From the NCBI GenBank assembly GCA_018268075.1, contig JAFDXH010000217.1, positions 1-64,000 on the forward strand: a DNA stretch of 64,000 nt. Reading direction: 5' to 3'. Positions within the stretch are counted from its first letter, which is position 1; the number at the start of each line of letters is the position of its first letter. The notes under the pieces are model-generated. The model was not told the DNA's origin. It did not search any database and was given only the letters and a program-made list of their open reading frames with translations. A program made the translations under genes and the position numbers. Origin of the DNA: Bacteroidota bacterium. GTDB lineage: Bacteria > Bacteroidota > Bacteroidia > Chitinophagales > Chitinophagaceae. This document shows, piece by piece, positions 7,651-16,518 of this stretch.

Positions 7651-9411
7651 TTATGCATCACTGTCCTGCAGTTCAAATTGCATTTTGTGTAAATTAAAAT
7701 AATGGCTTTGGAGCTTCATCAGTTCTGCATGGCTTCCCATTTCTTTGATCACTCCTTTATCCAGTACCATTATTTTATCGGCTTTTCGAATTGTAGAAAG
7801 CCTGTGTGCAATTACAATAGAGGTGCGGCCTTTGATGAGTTTGTCAATAGCATGCTGAATGAGTACTTCACTTTCGCTATCAATAGATGAGGTGGCTTCG
7901 TCTAAAATAAGTATAGAAGGATTATATAACAATGCACGGATAAAGGACAGTAACTGCCGCTGGCCTAATGAGAGGGTGGCACCCCTTTCCATTACATCAA
8001 AGTCGTAACCACCGGGCAGTTGCATGATGAAATTATGCACACCAATCATTTTTGCGGCAGCAATAGCCTCTTCTTTATTGATAGTTGGATTTCGCAGAGT
8101 GATATTATCCAGAATTGATCCGCTGAATAAAAATACATCCTGCAGTACTACAGCTATGTGCTGCCTCAAAAAATAAAGATCATAATCTGCAATATGGCGC
8201 CCATCAATTTTTATACATCCTTTATTCACCTCATACAGGCGGTTTAGCAAACTGATAATGGATGTTTTACCGCTACCTGTATGCCCTACTATAGCCAGTG
8301 TTTGCCCTGGCTCTATTTTAAAAGACACATCTTTAAGCACATAGTTTTCATCATTGTACGCAAACCATACTTTATCAAAATCAACTGCCCCTTTTATTTC
8401 AACATTAGAAATTCCCGCAGAGACGTTATGTGCTACATCTTCATTTTCCAATACTTTAAACACACGTTCGCTGGCTACCATGCCCATTTGTAGTACATTG
8501 AATTTATCGGCGATTACCCTTAGCGGCCTGAACAGTAAATTTAAATACATGATAAAAGCAATGATAACTCCGGCATTGAAAGCATAATTGCCCCCCCACC
8601 AAACTAATAGGCCAATGCTTACTGCCAATACAATTTCTACAATAGGAAAAAATACAGAATAGGCGAATATGGCCTGAATATTTGCATCACGGTGTTGGCG
8701 ATTAATCTTTTTAAATTTTTCAAATTCCTTTTTCTCTACTGCAAAAGCCTGTACTACACTCATGCCTGTAATGTGCTCCTGCACAAATGCGTTCAGTGCT
8801 GCCACTGCATTTCTAACTTTTATAAAAGATTTATTAACGCTTTCTTTAAAAAAATATGTGGCAATGATAAGTATCGGGAAAGGGGCAAGGCTGATGAGCG
8901 ACAACTGCCAATCTACTCCAAACATAAATAGCAAGATGGAAATGATAGATAGCAGGTCAGAAATAATGGGTATAAGCCCATCAGAAAATATGTCATTTAC
9001 AGATTCAATATCGTTAATGGTTCTTGTGGTAAGTGTTCCGATGGGAGTGGTATCAAACTGGCGAAGATTCAGGTTCAATACTTTTTTATAAACAGTTACC
9101 CGAAGGTCTTTCACTACCGACTGGCCTATCCATGAAGTGATGAAGCCAAAATAGAATCGTAATGCTGTTTCTACCAGCAACATTCCCACCTGAATAATGG
9201 TAATGAGGATGAGCCAATACAGGTCTTTGTCTTTTATAAAATGATTGACCGTGTATTGAATCAGGTAAGGCCTTAGGGGAGATAATATGGCTAATAATAT
9301 GGAAAGGAATATAGATAAGTAGATTTTCTTACTATAAGGTTTTGCAAAGGCAAAAACCTTTTTCAAAATTCCGAAATCAAGTAATTTTTTTTTCTCCTTC
9401 CTTTCAGGCAT
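7651..9411 (-). CDS. ABC exporter, fused permease and ATPase (MsbA-like)
   Basis: A 586-residue half-transporter with six transmembrane helices (~residues 30-320) and a C-terminal ATPase domain. Walker A is GHTGSGKT (residues 376-383), the signature is LSLGQRQLL, a variant of LSGGQ common in this subgroup, Walker B is ILILDEATSS, and the switch His is in VIAHRLSTI. It would work as a homodimer or with a partner, exporting lipids or hydrophobic compounds, but its substrate is unknown. No partner half-transporter is adjacent. A -7-like box (TAATTTTG) ends only 4 nt before the ATG, suggesting a leaderless or nearly leaderless transcript. Confidence 0.93.
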   Translation of the reverse strand: MPERKEKKKLLDFGILKKVFAFAKPYSKKIYLSIFLSILLAILSPLRPYLIQYTVNHFIKDKDLYWLILITIIQVGMLLVETALRFYFGFITSWIGQSVVKDLRVTVYKKVLNLNLRQFDTTPIGTLTTRTINDIESVNDIFSDGLIPIISDLLSIISILLFMFGVDWQLSLISLAPFPILIIATYFFKESVNKSFIKVRNAVAALNAFVQEHITGMSVVQAFAVEKKEFEKFKKINRQHRDANIQAIFAYSVFFPIVEIVLAVSIGLLVWWGGNYAFNAGVIIAFIMYLNLLFRPLRVIADKFNVLQMGMVASERVFKVLENEDVAHNVSAGISNVEIKGAVDFDKVWFAYNDENYVLKDVSFKIEPGQTLAIVGHTGSGKTSIISLLNRLYEVNKGCIKIDGRHIADYDLYFLRQHIAVVLQDVFLFSGSILDNITLRNPTINKEEAIAAAKMIGVHNFIMQLPGGYDFDVMERGATLSLGQRQLLSFIRALLYNPSILILDEATSSIDSESEVLIQHAIDKLIKGRTSIVIAHRLSTIRKADKIMVLDKGVIKEMGSHAELMKLQSHYFNLHKMQFELQDSDA

Positions 9412-9415
9412 CGTA

Positions 9416-9423
9416 CAAAATTA
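9416..9423 (-). promoter_or_regulatory. Possible -7 box directly ahead of the ABC exporter ATG
   Basis: On the minus strand TAATTTTG matches TAnnTTTG and is followed by only four bases (TACG) before the ATG at 9411. Transcription would then begin at or next to the start codon. No TTTG is found 19 nt further upstream, so the call is weak on its own. It gains some weight from three other genes in the window with the same arrangement. Confidence 0.3.
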
Positions 9424-9537
9424 AAGCAAAATAGATTGGTGACTCGAATTCGAATATGCTCACTGTCAGATATCAAATTAAATTGCACTCATGTAATGTC
9501 CCAATCATTTTACACCGAATTTAAATGGTATTGAGCC

Positions 9538-9568
9538 AAGGCAATCTTTTCTTTTGGGATATTGCCTT
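9538..9568. terminator. Weak hairpin between the caspase-like gene and the ABC exporter
   Basis: AAGGCAAT (9538-9545) and ATTGCCTT (9561-9568) form a perfect 8-bp stem with a 15-nt loop, located 53 nt beyond the stop of the minus-strand gene at 9621. There is no T-run after it on the minus strand, so a role in termination is only possible. Confidence 0.25.
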
Positions 9569-9620
9569 CTAATAATACCACATAGCTCTTCGGAATATTA
9601 AGTAAATGAAGAGGATATTA

Positions 9621-11837
9621 CTAATCTGCTACATCTCCTGTATTCCCTTTATTGAAAGCCTTAATAAACAGTGCTCCAAGGTTTTTTTGTGGAGGAATAT
9701 AATCTTCAAAAGTTTCGCGTACATCTTTGGGCGCCTTATTAAAAGAAGCAGTAAGGGTACCCCACATTTGCCGCCAGTCAATATTGCTGCCTGTTTGAAA
9801 TGCATTATCTAGCGCTTCTATTATGGGTTTGTTTACATTCCTGGCACCAGTTTGTTTGGTAGAAATAATATGTGCCTCAGGCGCATATTTTAGTATCGTT
9901 TTTAAATTCTGATAACCACCACAAGAGCCGAGCATAATAATTTTTGCATTTTCAGGAAGCTGTTCAATAGTATAAGGCAGGTGGTAGCTATGCCCGCGAT
10001 GTATTACTACAGAGGGTTTCAGTCCTTTGCTATCAAGATAATTAATAAGATCCTCCTGCGCTTTGGCGTCTTTATCTGTTTCGTTGTCCAAAGGTAGATT
10101 CGCAAAAATTAGTACAGGCTTGCCTTTAATAGATCTTATTTCTGTCCATTCAGGCTTTTGAGTAATAGCCCAATCGCTTTTAGGAAAGCTGGTAAGATAG
10201 CTGGCATAAGATTCTTTACCATCTTTATCTCCATAAAAAAATACCTGCTCTATGATTCGGCCGCTGTCATCGGTTAAATAATTATTCGCCATAGTATAAA
10301 TAGGGGGAATACCAATTTCTTTGGAAAGGTCTATCCCATTTTTAGGGTCTGCAGAAAGAAAAATCATTTTAAGCAAACCATAAATTTTCTTCCCGCGTTC
10401 ATTATTTTCTTTGATGCATCGTTGTTCATTCCATCCCACATTGGCCAGCATAGACTTTTGTAGGTCGGCGTTCGTAATGCTTCCATAGCTATCGGCCACA
10501 TCCACCGCATCTTCCAGTGTGCCTGACGTTTCCAGCCGCGCTACAAAGGCCTGCATTAACTTTTCAGAATTTTCCGGCATTGATTTTAAAAACTCATCTA
10601 ATTTATTATAGCCGGCAGCCATCTTTATAAATTTTTTGAAACGGTCAAAATTTACCGAAATGAGTAGTGAGTCGCCATGTGGGTTAGGCCCCAGTTTTTG
10701 CATCATGCGATCAAAACTATATTTATAGCTTGATGTATAAATGTCATTTTCGCCCAGCACCATCATATAATAAAGGTCTTGGGCATTTAATGGTTCAATT
10801 GCTCTAAACCGAATAGGGTTCGGGCTTTCATGAAGCTCATTGATAGGAGTTATAAAATGCTGTATTGCCTTTTGCTGTAGCATAGATACCAGGCCATTAG
10901 CTCCCAGCATGGCTATAGGCGTATCGCCTTTTACCAGCCTTGAATAATAGTCAATCTCTGTTTTTACCAGCAGTTTATAATAGCCTACGCTATCGTAATT
11001 GTTTTCTGTAGTGCCTGCTACTTTGCTGATGCTTTCAATTGTCTGTTTGCCACTGATGAGATCATCTAAAAATGGAAAATAAAATAATGCTCTGTTTTGA
11101 TTACTCAGGCGTACTACCACTTTTATGCGGCTGTCATTGATGCGACGCAATAATTTTCCTTGCGGGCTGTTGGCAGATTGCGCATAAGAATATAGCTGGC
11201 TGGGATTGTTGTTAAAAGCTTCTATAACTAGTGTATCAGCAAATGGCTGATCTACATAAGGGGCTAAATTATAAAGTATCTGATCGGGATGTAGTTGACA
11301 AAATTTTCTGAATAGAATGATTTTGCTTTCAGCATATCCCTGGTTATCGTTGAAAATAGTAGCCAATAATACTCCTACCTCATAGGGCGATTTTTGAATG
11401 TATGGTGCGATGCTTTTATTCTGCAGATTTGCATACATCATATCCGAAAAATTATCAACCAATGCCGGTGCCAGTGTAGGAGAAATTTTATGTGTATGCC
11501 AGCTATTATTAAAATCTCTGAGCATGAACTCAATATAGCGCAGGTAGCGTATCTTGTCCTGATTGCTACTAAGCAATGTATCGCCTTCTATATCATTTCT
11601 TAAAACATTTATTTTTCTGATAATGGCATCAGTCACCTGTAGGTTCACTTCGGCATTATTCCCCACCTTTATCAGGCCATCTTGTTTGCCATCCATCTTA
11701 TCGGCTCTTCTTTGTTCCCCTACAATTTTATCATGAAACAGCTTGCGGGCAATGGGTATATTGGTAGTATCGCTGAAGCCAAAGGAAAGCAACGGCAGCA
11801 GAAAGGACAGTAAGAATGTAAGGTTTAGAAATCGCAT
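9621..11837 (-). CDS. Exported protein with a C-terminal caspase-like (clan CD) signature
   Basis: This 738-residue protein has a signal peptide (MRFLNLTFLLSFLLPLLSFG). I know no named family for the full length. The N-terminal ~560 residues are mostly helical, without obvious repeats. Near the C-terminus the segment VVIHRGHSYH (His613, His616, His619) is followed ~20 residues on by IIMLGSCGGY (Cys639). A His then a Cys, each at the end of a hydrophobic strand, is the arrangement of caspase-like clan CD peptidases (gingipain, clostripain, CHAT). The C-terminal half also has a strand-helix pattern (KPVLIFANLPL, HIISTKQTG). Peptidase activity is inferred from these motifs only; the His-Cys spacing is shorter than in classical members. 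The protein probably acts in the periplasm or at the surface. A -7-like box (TAAATTTG, 11886-11893) lies ~48 nt upstream. It is monocistronic. Confidence 0.7.
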   Translation of the reverse strand: MRFLNLTFLLSFLLPLLSFGFSDTTNIPIARKLFHDKIVGEQRRADKMDGKQDGLIKVGNNAEVNLQVTDAIIRKINVLRNDIEGDTLLSSNQDKIRYLRYIEFMLRDFNNSWHTHKISPTLAPALVDNFSDMMYANLQNKSIAPYIQKSPYEVGVLLATIFNDNQGYAESKIILFRKFCQLHPDQILYNLAPYVDQPFADTLVIEAFNNNPSQLYSYAQSANSPQGKLLRRINDSRIKVVVRLSNQNRALFYFPFLDDLISGKQTIESISKVAGTTENNYDSVGYYKLLVKTEIDYYSRLVKGDTPIAMLGANGLVSMLQQKAIQHFITPINELHESPNPIRFRAIEPLNAQDLYYMMVLGENDIYTSSYKYSFDRMMQKLGPNPHGDSLLISVNFDRFKKFIKMAAGYNKLDEFLKSMPENSEKLMQAFVARLETSGTLEDAVDVADSYGSITNADLQKSMLANVGWNEQRCIKENNERGKKIYGLLKMIFLSADPKNGIDLSKEIGIPPIYTMANNYLTDDSGRIIEQVFFYGDKDGKESYASYLTSFPKSDWAITQKPEWTEIRSIKGKPVLIFANLPLDNETDKDAKAQEDLINYLDSKGLKPSVVIHRGHSYHLPYTIEQLPENAKIIMLGSCGGYQNLKTILKYAPEAHIISTKQTGARNVNKPIIEALDNAFQTGSNIDWRQMWGTLTASFNKAPKDVRETFEDYIPPQKNLGALFIKAFNKGNTGDVAD

Positions 11838-12290
11838 GCAACAATATAGGTTTTTTTATAGAAGCATATTCGGTTTTATTAGTTGCAAATTTACATTGCC
11901 CGATTGTTTAAAGAGCCTTTTGATCTGCAAGATGCTGCATTATCGTTCAGCTATTAACCTTTTTTTACCAACTATTGCCTACTGATACTGAAAAAAGAGC
12001 AGTAATAATTTGAAGTGCAATCTTTTTTGAAGTGCTATGAAATTTAAAAACCGGAAATTGGGTTTGTAAGCAGTAATATTCTTGAACCTAATGCAGAATA
12101 TTGCTATGCATGGTTATCGTGAATGGGCAAACAGCCAGATATTTTGAAAACTAGAACCTTAAAAAATTGTGGTATTTTCAAACTCCATTTGTACTTGTAA
12201 AAATGGAGAAGCAGATGTTATATTTTTAATCAAAAAAAATATCAACCTATTTTCAGGGCGAGACATTCTATTAAGAAAACAGGAATGCTG
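11838..12290. other. Gene-free stretch of 453 bp
   Basis: AT-rich and without a credible gene in any frame. It contains the upstream region of the minus-strand gene ending at 11837 (a -7-like box at 11886-11893) and the 3' flank of the YtxH-like gene. One imperfect inverted repeat is visible: AGTAATATTC at 12072-12081 with GAATATTGCT at 12096-12105 (9 of 10 pairs, 14-nt loop). I see no RNA gene or mobile element. Confidence 0.5.
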
Positions 12291-12575
12291 TTAGAGTAAA
12301 AAATGTTTATCAGAACCATAAAGGCTCTTAATTGTTTTTTTTACAGCATATAATTTATCTATCCATTCATTGTCTCTTTTCTCTTTAAAATCACTCATGC
12401 CTTGTTCTATTTTTTCCACAGTTTCTTCGGCATTATCCAACAGTTCGAAAGTCCTGTTTTTCAAGTGGTCACAAAATTCTTTGCGCTCTTCTGCAGGCAT
12501 TTTAAAATACCGGGCTATTGCTAACCCTGCTGCGGCGCCTAATATTATTACCGCTACTTTATCTGTCCTTGTCAT
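12291..12575 (-). CDS. Small YtxH-like membrane-anchored protein
   Basis: A 94-residue protein with an N-terminal Gly/Ala-rich helix (VAVIILGAAAGLAIARYF, residues ~8-25) followed by a charged, amphipathic helical region (MPAEERKEFCDHLKNRTFEL and on). This is the layout of YtxH-domain proteins, small stress-associated membrane proteins of unknown mechanism. The assignment is by architecture, not strong sequence identity. It is divergent from the M23 peptidase gene, and the 38-bp gap contains a near-palindromic pair of -7-like boxes. Confidence 0.7.
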   Translation of the reverse strand: MTRTDKVAVIILGAAAGLAIARYFKMPAEERKEFCDHLKNRTFELLDNAEETVEKIEQGMSDFKEKRDNEWIDKLYAVKKTIKSLYGSDKHFLL

Positions 12576-12583
12576 ATATTTTT

Positions 12584-12606
12584 CAAATTTTAAGTGCTTA
12601 AATTTG
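12584..12606. promoter_or_regulatory. Quasi-palindromic divergent -7 boxes
   Basis: The sequence CAAATTTTAAG-TG-CTTAAATTTG is an inverted repeat with one extra base in the left arm. Rightward it gives TAAATTTG (12599-12606), an exact TAnnTTTG box 7 nt before the M23 ATG at 12614. Leftward it gives a box with one extra A (TAAAATTTG) 8 nt before the YtxH-like ATG at 12575. No convincing -33 TTTG is seen in either direction. Confidence 0.35.
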
Positions 12607-12613
12607 TGTCACT

Positions 12614-14365
12614 ATGATTGATTGTTTTTTTTCTAAAGCTACATTGCATAAACCATTCCTCTTTTTTTGGCTATTCATTTTTGCAGCACCGGCTTATTCT
12701 CAGATTTTTTCACCAAGAGTTTATCCTCAAAGGTATTTTATTTATCCGGTGGAGGCTAAAATTGGGCTGGCTGCAAATTTTGGCGAGCTTCGTGCAAACC
12801 ATTACCACATGGGGCTAGACTGCCGTACTGATCAGGTTGTAAATAAAAAAGTAGTGGCAGCGGCTGATGGATATATTGCAAGAGTAAGTGTAGCACCTTT
12901 TGGCTTTGGGCAGGCTATTTATATCAACCATCCAAATGGGCTTACTACTTTGTATGGCCACCTCAATTCATTTTTTCCGGAGCTTGAAAAATATGTAACA
13001 GAGCAACAATATAAGCAACAGTCATGGCAAATATCGCTGGACATACCCAAGGATTTATTTCCGGTAAAGCAGGGGCAGCTTATAGCGCTTAGCGGAAATA
13101 CAGGTGGCTCTCAGGGGCCGCATTGTCATTTTGAAATCAGGGATACAAAAACAGATAAAGTACTCAATCCCTTGTTGTTTGGATTCCCGCTTCCTGACAA
13201 TGTACCTCCTACTATTGTTCGTTTATACATGTATGATAGATGCATCAGCACTTATGAGCAGTCGCCTACGCTACTACCCATAAAGCATGCAGGCAATGAA
13301 TATACAACCGCAAATGAGGTAATTCCTGTAAATACAGATAAGATAAGTTTTGGAATATCAGCCAACGATAAATTATCTGGGTCTAATAACCCTAATGGAA
13401 TATATAGCGCAGTTATCTACCTGGATGGCCAGCCTTTGTCTGGTTTTCTTTTAGACAGTATTAGTTATGACGAAACCCGGTATTTGAATGCTAACATTGA
13501 TTATAAGACGAAAATGTCGGGTGGCCCCTATATTCAGCATCTTTCCCGATTGCCAGGCTACCCGCAAGGGGTATATAAAGATGTGAATGGCGATGGCGTA
13601 ATTGAATTAAAAGATGATTTAGTTCATCTGATAAAAATTATTGTAAAAGATGCTAATGGAAATTCCAGCAGCTTAAATTTTAAAATAAGAAAGGGAATTA
13701 TAAAGGAGAAAGGGCGGTCTGCAGACTCTGCTCAATATTTTGATCAGAAAGAATTTTTCCCCGAATTCGTAAACGTATATGAATCCAGCGATTTGCAACT
13801 TTACCTCCCTTCAGGTACACTTTATGATTCATTGCCCTTTACTACTTCATCAAGAAAATCTTTAGCAGGTGATGCGTATTCCAATGTAATCACCATTTTA
13901 TCTGGAGTGGTGCCTGCAGAGAGATTTTTTACAGTAAAACTCAAGCCCAACAAGTATGTGGCTAATAGTACTGAAGACCGTATGTTAATCAAACAATCGT
14001 GGGGAGGAAAAAGCCAGGTATCCAAGGCGGAGAAAGAAGGCGAGTGGTACAAGGCCAGATTCAGAACCTTTGGTAATTTTGAATTAATTGCAGATACTGT
14101 ACCGCCGGTAATTGGTGGTTTTGCTGATGGCGCTAATTTAAGCCATTCAAAAAGTATCGTTTTTACACCAAGGGATAATCAGGATGAGTTGAAAAATTTT
14201 CGTGCCGAATTAGATGGGCAGTGGCTTCGGTTTACAAATGACAAAGGCAGGAATTTTATCTATCATTTCGATGAAAATTGCCGGCCCGGCAAGCATGAGC
14301 TTAAAGTTTCTATCGAAGATGAAGCAGGAAACCGTTCAGAAAGAATTATACATTTTATCAGGTAA
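12614..14365 (+). CDS. M23 family metallopeptidase (LytM domain), exported
   Basis: A 583-residue protein with an N-terminal signal sequence (hydrophobic ~15-30, cut near AYSQ). The M23 zinc peptidase domain covers ~45-190: the zinc ligands H63 or H65 and D69 lie in HYHMGLDCR and the H-x-H pair H170/H172 in GPHCHFEIR. The remaining ~390 residues are beta-rich with Ig-like features (NDKLSGSN, KDANGNSSSLNFKIR, IEDEAGNRSERII). It probably cleaves peptidoglycan cross-bridges or assists a hydrolase. All expected metal ligands are present, so it may be active. It starts the same-strand run M23, Bcp, mini-HExxH (gaps of 11 and 2 nt). Confidence 0.9.
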   Translation: MIDCFFSKATLHKPFLFFWLFIFAAPAYSQIFSPRVYPQRYFIYPVEAKIGLAANFGELRANHYHMGLDCRTDQVVNKKVVAAADGYIARVSVAPFGFGQAIYINHPNGLTTLYGHLNSFFPELEKYVTEQQYKQQSWQISLDIPKDLFPVKQGQLIALSGNTGGSQGPHCHFEIRDTKTDKVLNPLLFGFPLPDNVPPTIVRLYMYDRCISTYEQSPTLLPIKHAGNEYTTANEVIPVNTDKISFGISANDKLSGSNNPNGIYSAVIYLDGQPLSGFLLDSISYDETRYLNANIDYKTKMSGGPYIQHLSRLPGYPQGVYKDVNGDGVIELKDDLVHLIKIIVKDANGNSSSLNFKIRKGIIKEKGRSADSAQYFDQKEFFPEFVNVYESSDLQLYLPSGTLYDSLPFTTSSRKSLAGDAYSNVITILSGVVPAERFFTVKLKPNKYVANSTEDRMLIKQSWGGKSQVSKAEKEGEWYKARFRTFGNFELIADTVPPVIGGFADGANLSHSKSIVFTPRDNQDELKNFRAELDGQWLRFTNDKGRNFIYHFDENCRPGKHELKVSIEDEAGNRSERIIHFIR

Positions 14366-14376
14366 ATTATTAACAA

Positions 14377-14844
14377 ATGACTCAATTAAAAGAAGGCGAT
14401 AAGGCGCCCGCATTCACAGCGGAAGACCAAGATGGCAAAAAGATATCCTTAAAAGATTATGCAGGCACCAAGGTCGTATTGTATTTTTACCCACAGGATG
14501 ATACGCCCACCTGCACCGTAGAGGCGTGTAACCTTCGGGATAATTATTCACCCTTGCAGGATGCAGGTTTTAAAATAATTGGAGTGAGCCCCGATAGTAT
14601 TTCAGATCATACGCGATTCAAAAAAAAATACAATTTGCCCTTTACTTTATTGTCTGATCCTGATAAGGGTATTATTGAAAAATATGGGGTGTGGGGCGAA
14701 AAGAATTTATATGGCAGAAAATATATGGGATTATTCCGCACCACATTCCTCATCAATGAGCAGGGTGTTATCACAAAAATTTTTAAGAAACCTAAATCCA
14801 AAATTCATAGCGAAGAAATCTTAAAGGCGGCCGAAATAAAATAA
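14377..14844 (+). CDS. bcp: Thioredoxin-dependent thiol peroxidase (Bcp/PrxQ)
   Basis: A 155-residue atypical 2-Cys peroxiredoxin that reduces H2O2 and organic peroxides with thioredoxin. The active-site segment YPQDDTPTCTVEAC holds peroxidatic Cys46 in the PxxxTxxC motif and Cys51 as resolving Cys, five residues on as in Bcp of the alpha-helix type. Length is standard and no signal peptide is seen. It follows the M23 gene by 11 nt. Confidence 0.96.
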   Translation: MTQLKEGDKAPAFTAEDQDGKKISLKDYAGTKVVLYFYPQDDTPTCTVEACNLRDNYSPLQDAGFKIIGVSPDSISDHTRFKKKYNLPFTLLSDPDKGIIEKYGVWGEKNLYGRKYMGLFRTTFLINEQGVITKIFKKPKSKIHSEEILKAAEIK

Positions 14845-14846
14845 AA

Positions 14847-15137
14847 ATGGATTATGAAATTAAAGAAAACTCCCTGATAGCCCGGATAGCAGCTAAAAAA
14901 TTAGGAGCAGATACTTGTGCTATCGTATTGGGGAAAACCATTCACCTTTTCAATGTATCACAAATTGATTTTTTGAAGAATGAGCGATGGCTTAGGCATG
15001 AAGAGTGCCATATAGCTCAATTTAAAAAATACGGGTTTGTCAATTTTGTTTGCCGTTATCTTTGGGAAAGTATACTTCACGGCTACCAGAATAATAAATA
15101 CGAAATAGAAGCCAGGAATGCCGAAGGGATTATTTGA
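14847..15137 (+). CDS. Mini-protein with HExxH motif (DUF4157-like)
   Basis: A 96-residue protein starting 2 nt after bcp. It contains H51-E-E-C-H55 within WLRHEECHIAQFKKYG, the HExxH zinc-binding pattern seen in DUF4157-type mini metallopeptidases, and an acidic residue further on (KYEIEARNAEG) that could be a third ligand. There is no signal peptide. The stop overlaps the 3' end of birA by 8 bp (convergent genes). Peptidase activity is inferred from the motif alone; a non-catalytic zinc protein is possible. Confidence 0.75.
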   Translation: MDYEIKENSLIARIAAKKLGADTCAIVLGKTIHLFNVSQIDFLKNERWLRHEECHIAQFKKYGFVNFVCRYLWESILHGYQNNKYEIEARNAEGII

Positions 15138-15882
15138 GTTTCCGTAAAAACTTTATTTCATCAAAGTCATATAATTTTTCTGTTTTTTCAAAAGTGATTA
15201 ATTTCCCTTCGGGTGTTACACCTTTTACGGTCAACATTAGTTCTTGATCATCTTTGCGAAAGATGGCTATTTCACCCTTTGCATACAAGCGCTGATTGTA
15301 CCGGGCAAGAATTTCTAAAAACTGTTGTTGTTTTAAATCATTTACTTTTTCAATCAAAACACTTTGTAATTCTGTAATAATCTCCTCTATTTTATAGTCA
15401 ATTCCTGTGATATTTTTTAGGGAGGTAGCATGCTTATTATTAATGCTATCAAAATCTGTCTGATTGATATTAAGGCCAATGCCCACTACTGCCCACTGCC
15501 ATAAAGTACCCTTAATCCTGTTTTCGATGAGTATGCCTGCTGCCTTACTGTCATTGATAAAAATATCATTCGGCCATTTTATATATACTTTTTCAGTAGT
15601 TTTTCTTTCTAAAAATTCACAAACAGCCAATGATATTGCTGCGCTGAGTTCAAATTGCCTTTGAAGGGGCAACCAGTTCATATTCAATATAAGAGACCCC
15701 AATACATTCTCACATTTGTTAGATAACCATTGATTTCCATGGCGTCCCTTTCCGCCGGATTGCATATCGGCTATTACCATCATTTCGTTTATCGCCTCCT
15801 TCTTTTCAATCAGTGCAATGGCATAGTTGTTGGTACTGTCCACTATAGAAAGGTGCAAGACTTTTTTTGAATTTTGATGCAT
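15130..15882 (-). CDS. birA: Biotin--[acetyl-CoA carboxylase] ligase
   Basis: A 250-residue enzyme that makes biotinyl-AMP and biotinylates the carboxylase carrier protein. The adenylate loop is GGKGRHGNQW, and KWPNDIFI with ILIENRIKG and GIGLNINQ are conserved core motifs. It lacks the N-terminal DNA-binding domain of E. coli BirA, so it is a monofunctional class I ligase with no repressor role expected. A small SH3-like C-terminal domain is present (~205-250). It is divergent from rsfS, 136 bp away. Confidence 0.95.
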   Translation of the reverse strand: MHQNSKKVLHLSIVDSTNNYAIALIEKKEAINEMMVIADMQSGGKGRHGNQWLSNKCENVLGSLILNMNWLPLQRQFELSAAISLAVCEFLERKTTEKVYIKWPNDIFINDSKAAGILIENRIKGTLWQWAVVGIGLNINQTDFDSINNKHATSLKNITGIDYKIEEIITELQSVLIEKVNDLKQQQFLEILARYNQRLYAKGEIAIFRKDDQELMLTVKGVTPEGKLITFEKTEKLYDFDEIKFLRKLK

Positions 15883-15943
15883 GTGGGTAAAATCAAGTAT
15901 TGGTAGAAAATTGATAAAAAATCTACAAATAGCCTATTTAAAA

Positions 15944-15973
15944 TTGCAATCTAAAAGATTAAATTTAATTTTG
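15944..15973 (+). promoter_or_regulatory. Predicted promoter of rsfS-ftsH
   Basis: A TTG at 15944-15946 is followed after exactly 19 nt by TAATTTTG at 15966-15973, matching the Bacteroidota consensus. The predicted start is near 15980, about 40 nt before the TTG start codon of rsfS. Confidence 0.5.
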
Positions 15974-16018
15974 CCAATTCGACAAAATCATATTAGCTGC
16001 TGATTAAAATTAATACAT

Positions 16019-16417
16019 TTGAATAAATTGAGTTTATTGGATAAAAGAGAAAAATCTACGATAACCAGAGCCACGAGAAGTAGCAAATTATTTAAAACAA
16101 TTATTCATGCTATCCTGGAGAAGAAAGGTGAAAAAGTATTAAGCCTTGACCTGAAAAAAATTCCAGAAGCGGTGGCAGATTTCTTTATTATCTGCCAGGC
16201 TACCAATCCCATTCAGTTGAAAGCGATTGCCGATTTTGTAGAAGACGAAGTGAAGAAAAAATGTAGTGAAATCCCTTATAAGCACGAAGGACGGCAGGGC
16301 GAACAATGGATTTTAATAGATTATGTAAATATCGTGGTTCACATTATGCTTGAAGAGCCACGTAAGTTTTATAAATTAGAAGAAATGTGGAGTGATGCCT
16401 CTATAACGGAACATTAA
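16019..16417 (+). CDS. rsfS: Ribosome silencing factor RsfS
   Basis: A 132-residue RsfS/Iojap protein that binds ribosomal protein L14 (uL14) and blocks subunit joining in starvation. The conserved core is KIPEAVADFFIICQA and RQGEQWILIDYVNIVVHIM. The frame has no ATG near the N-terminus. An in-frame stop sits at 16001-16003, so the TTG at 16019 is the only reasonable start, and it gives an N-terminus of normal length. The gene is 101 nt upstream of ftsH in the same direction. Confidence 0.93.
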   Translation: MNKLSLLDKREKSTITRATRSSKLFKTIIHAILEKKGEKVLSLDLKKIPEAVADFFIICQATNPIQLKAIADFVEDEVKKKCSEIPYKHEGRQGEQWILIDYVNIVVHIMLEEPRKFYKLEEMWSDASITEH

Positions 16418-16518
16418 CAGCAAAAGAATATTATTTTATTAGCTTACAATTTATTATTATTTACCAAAAAAGTATATCTAAAATTGCAGATATATTAAAA
16501 TCATAAGAAGAACCAGAC

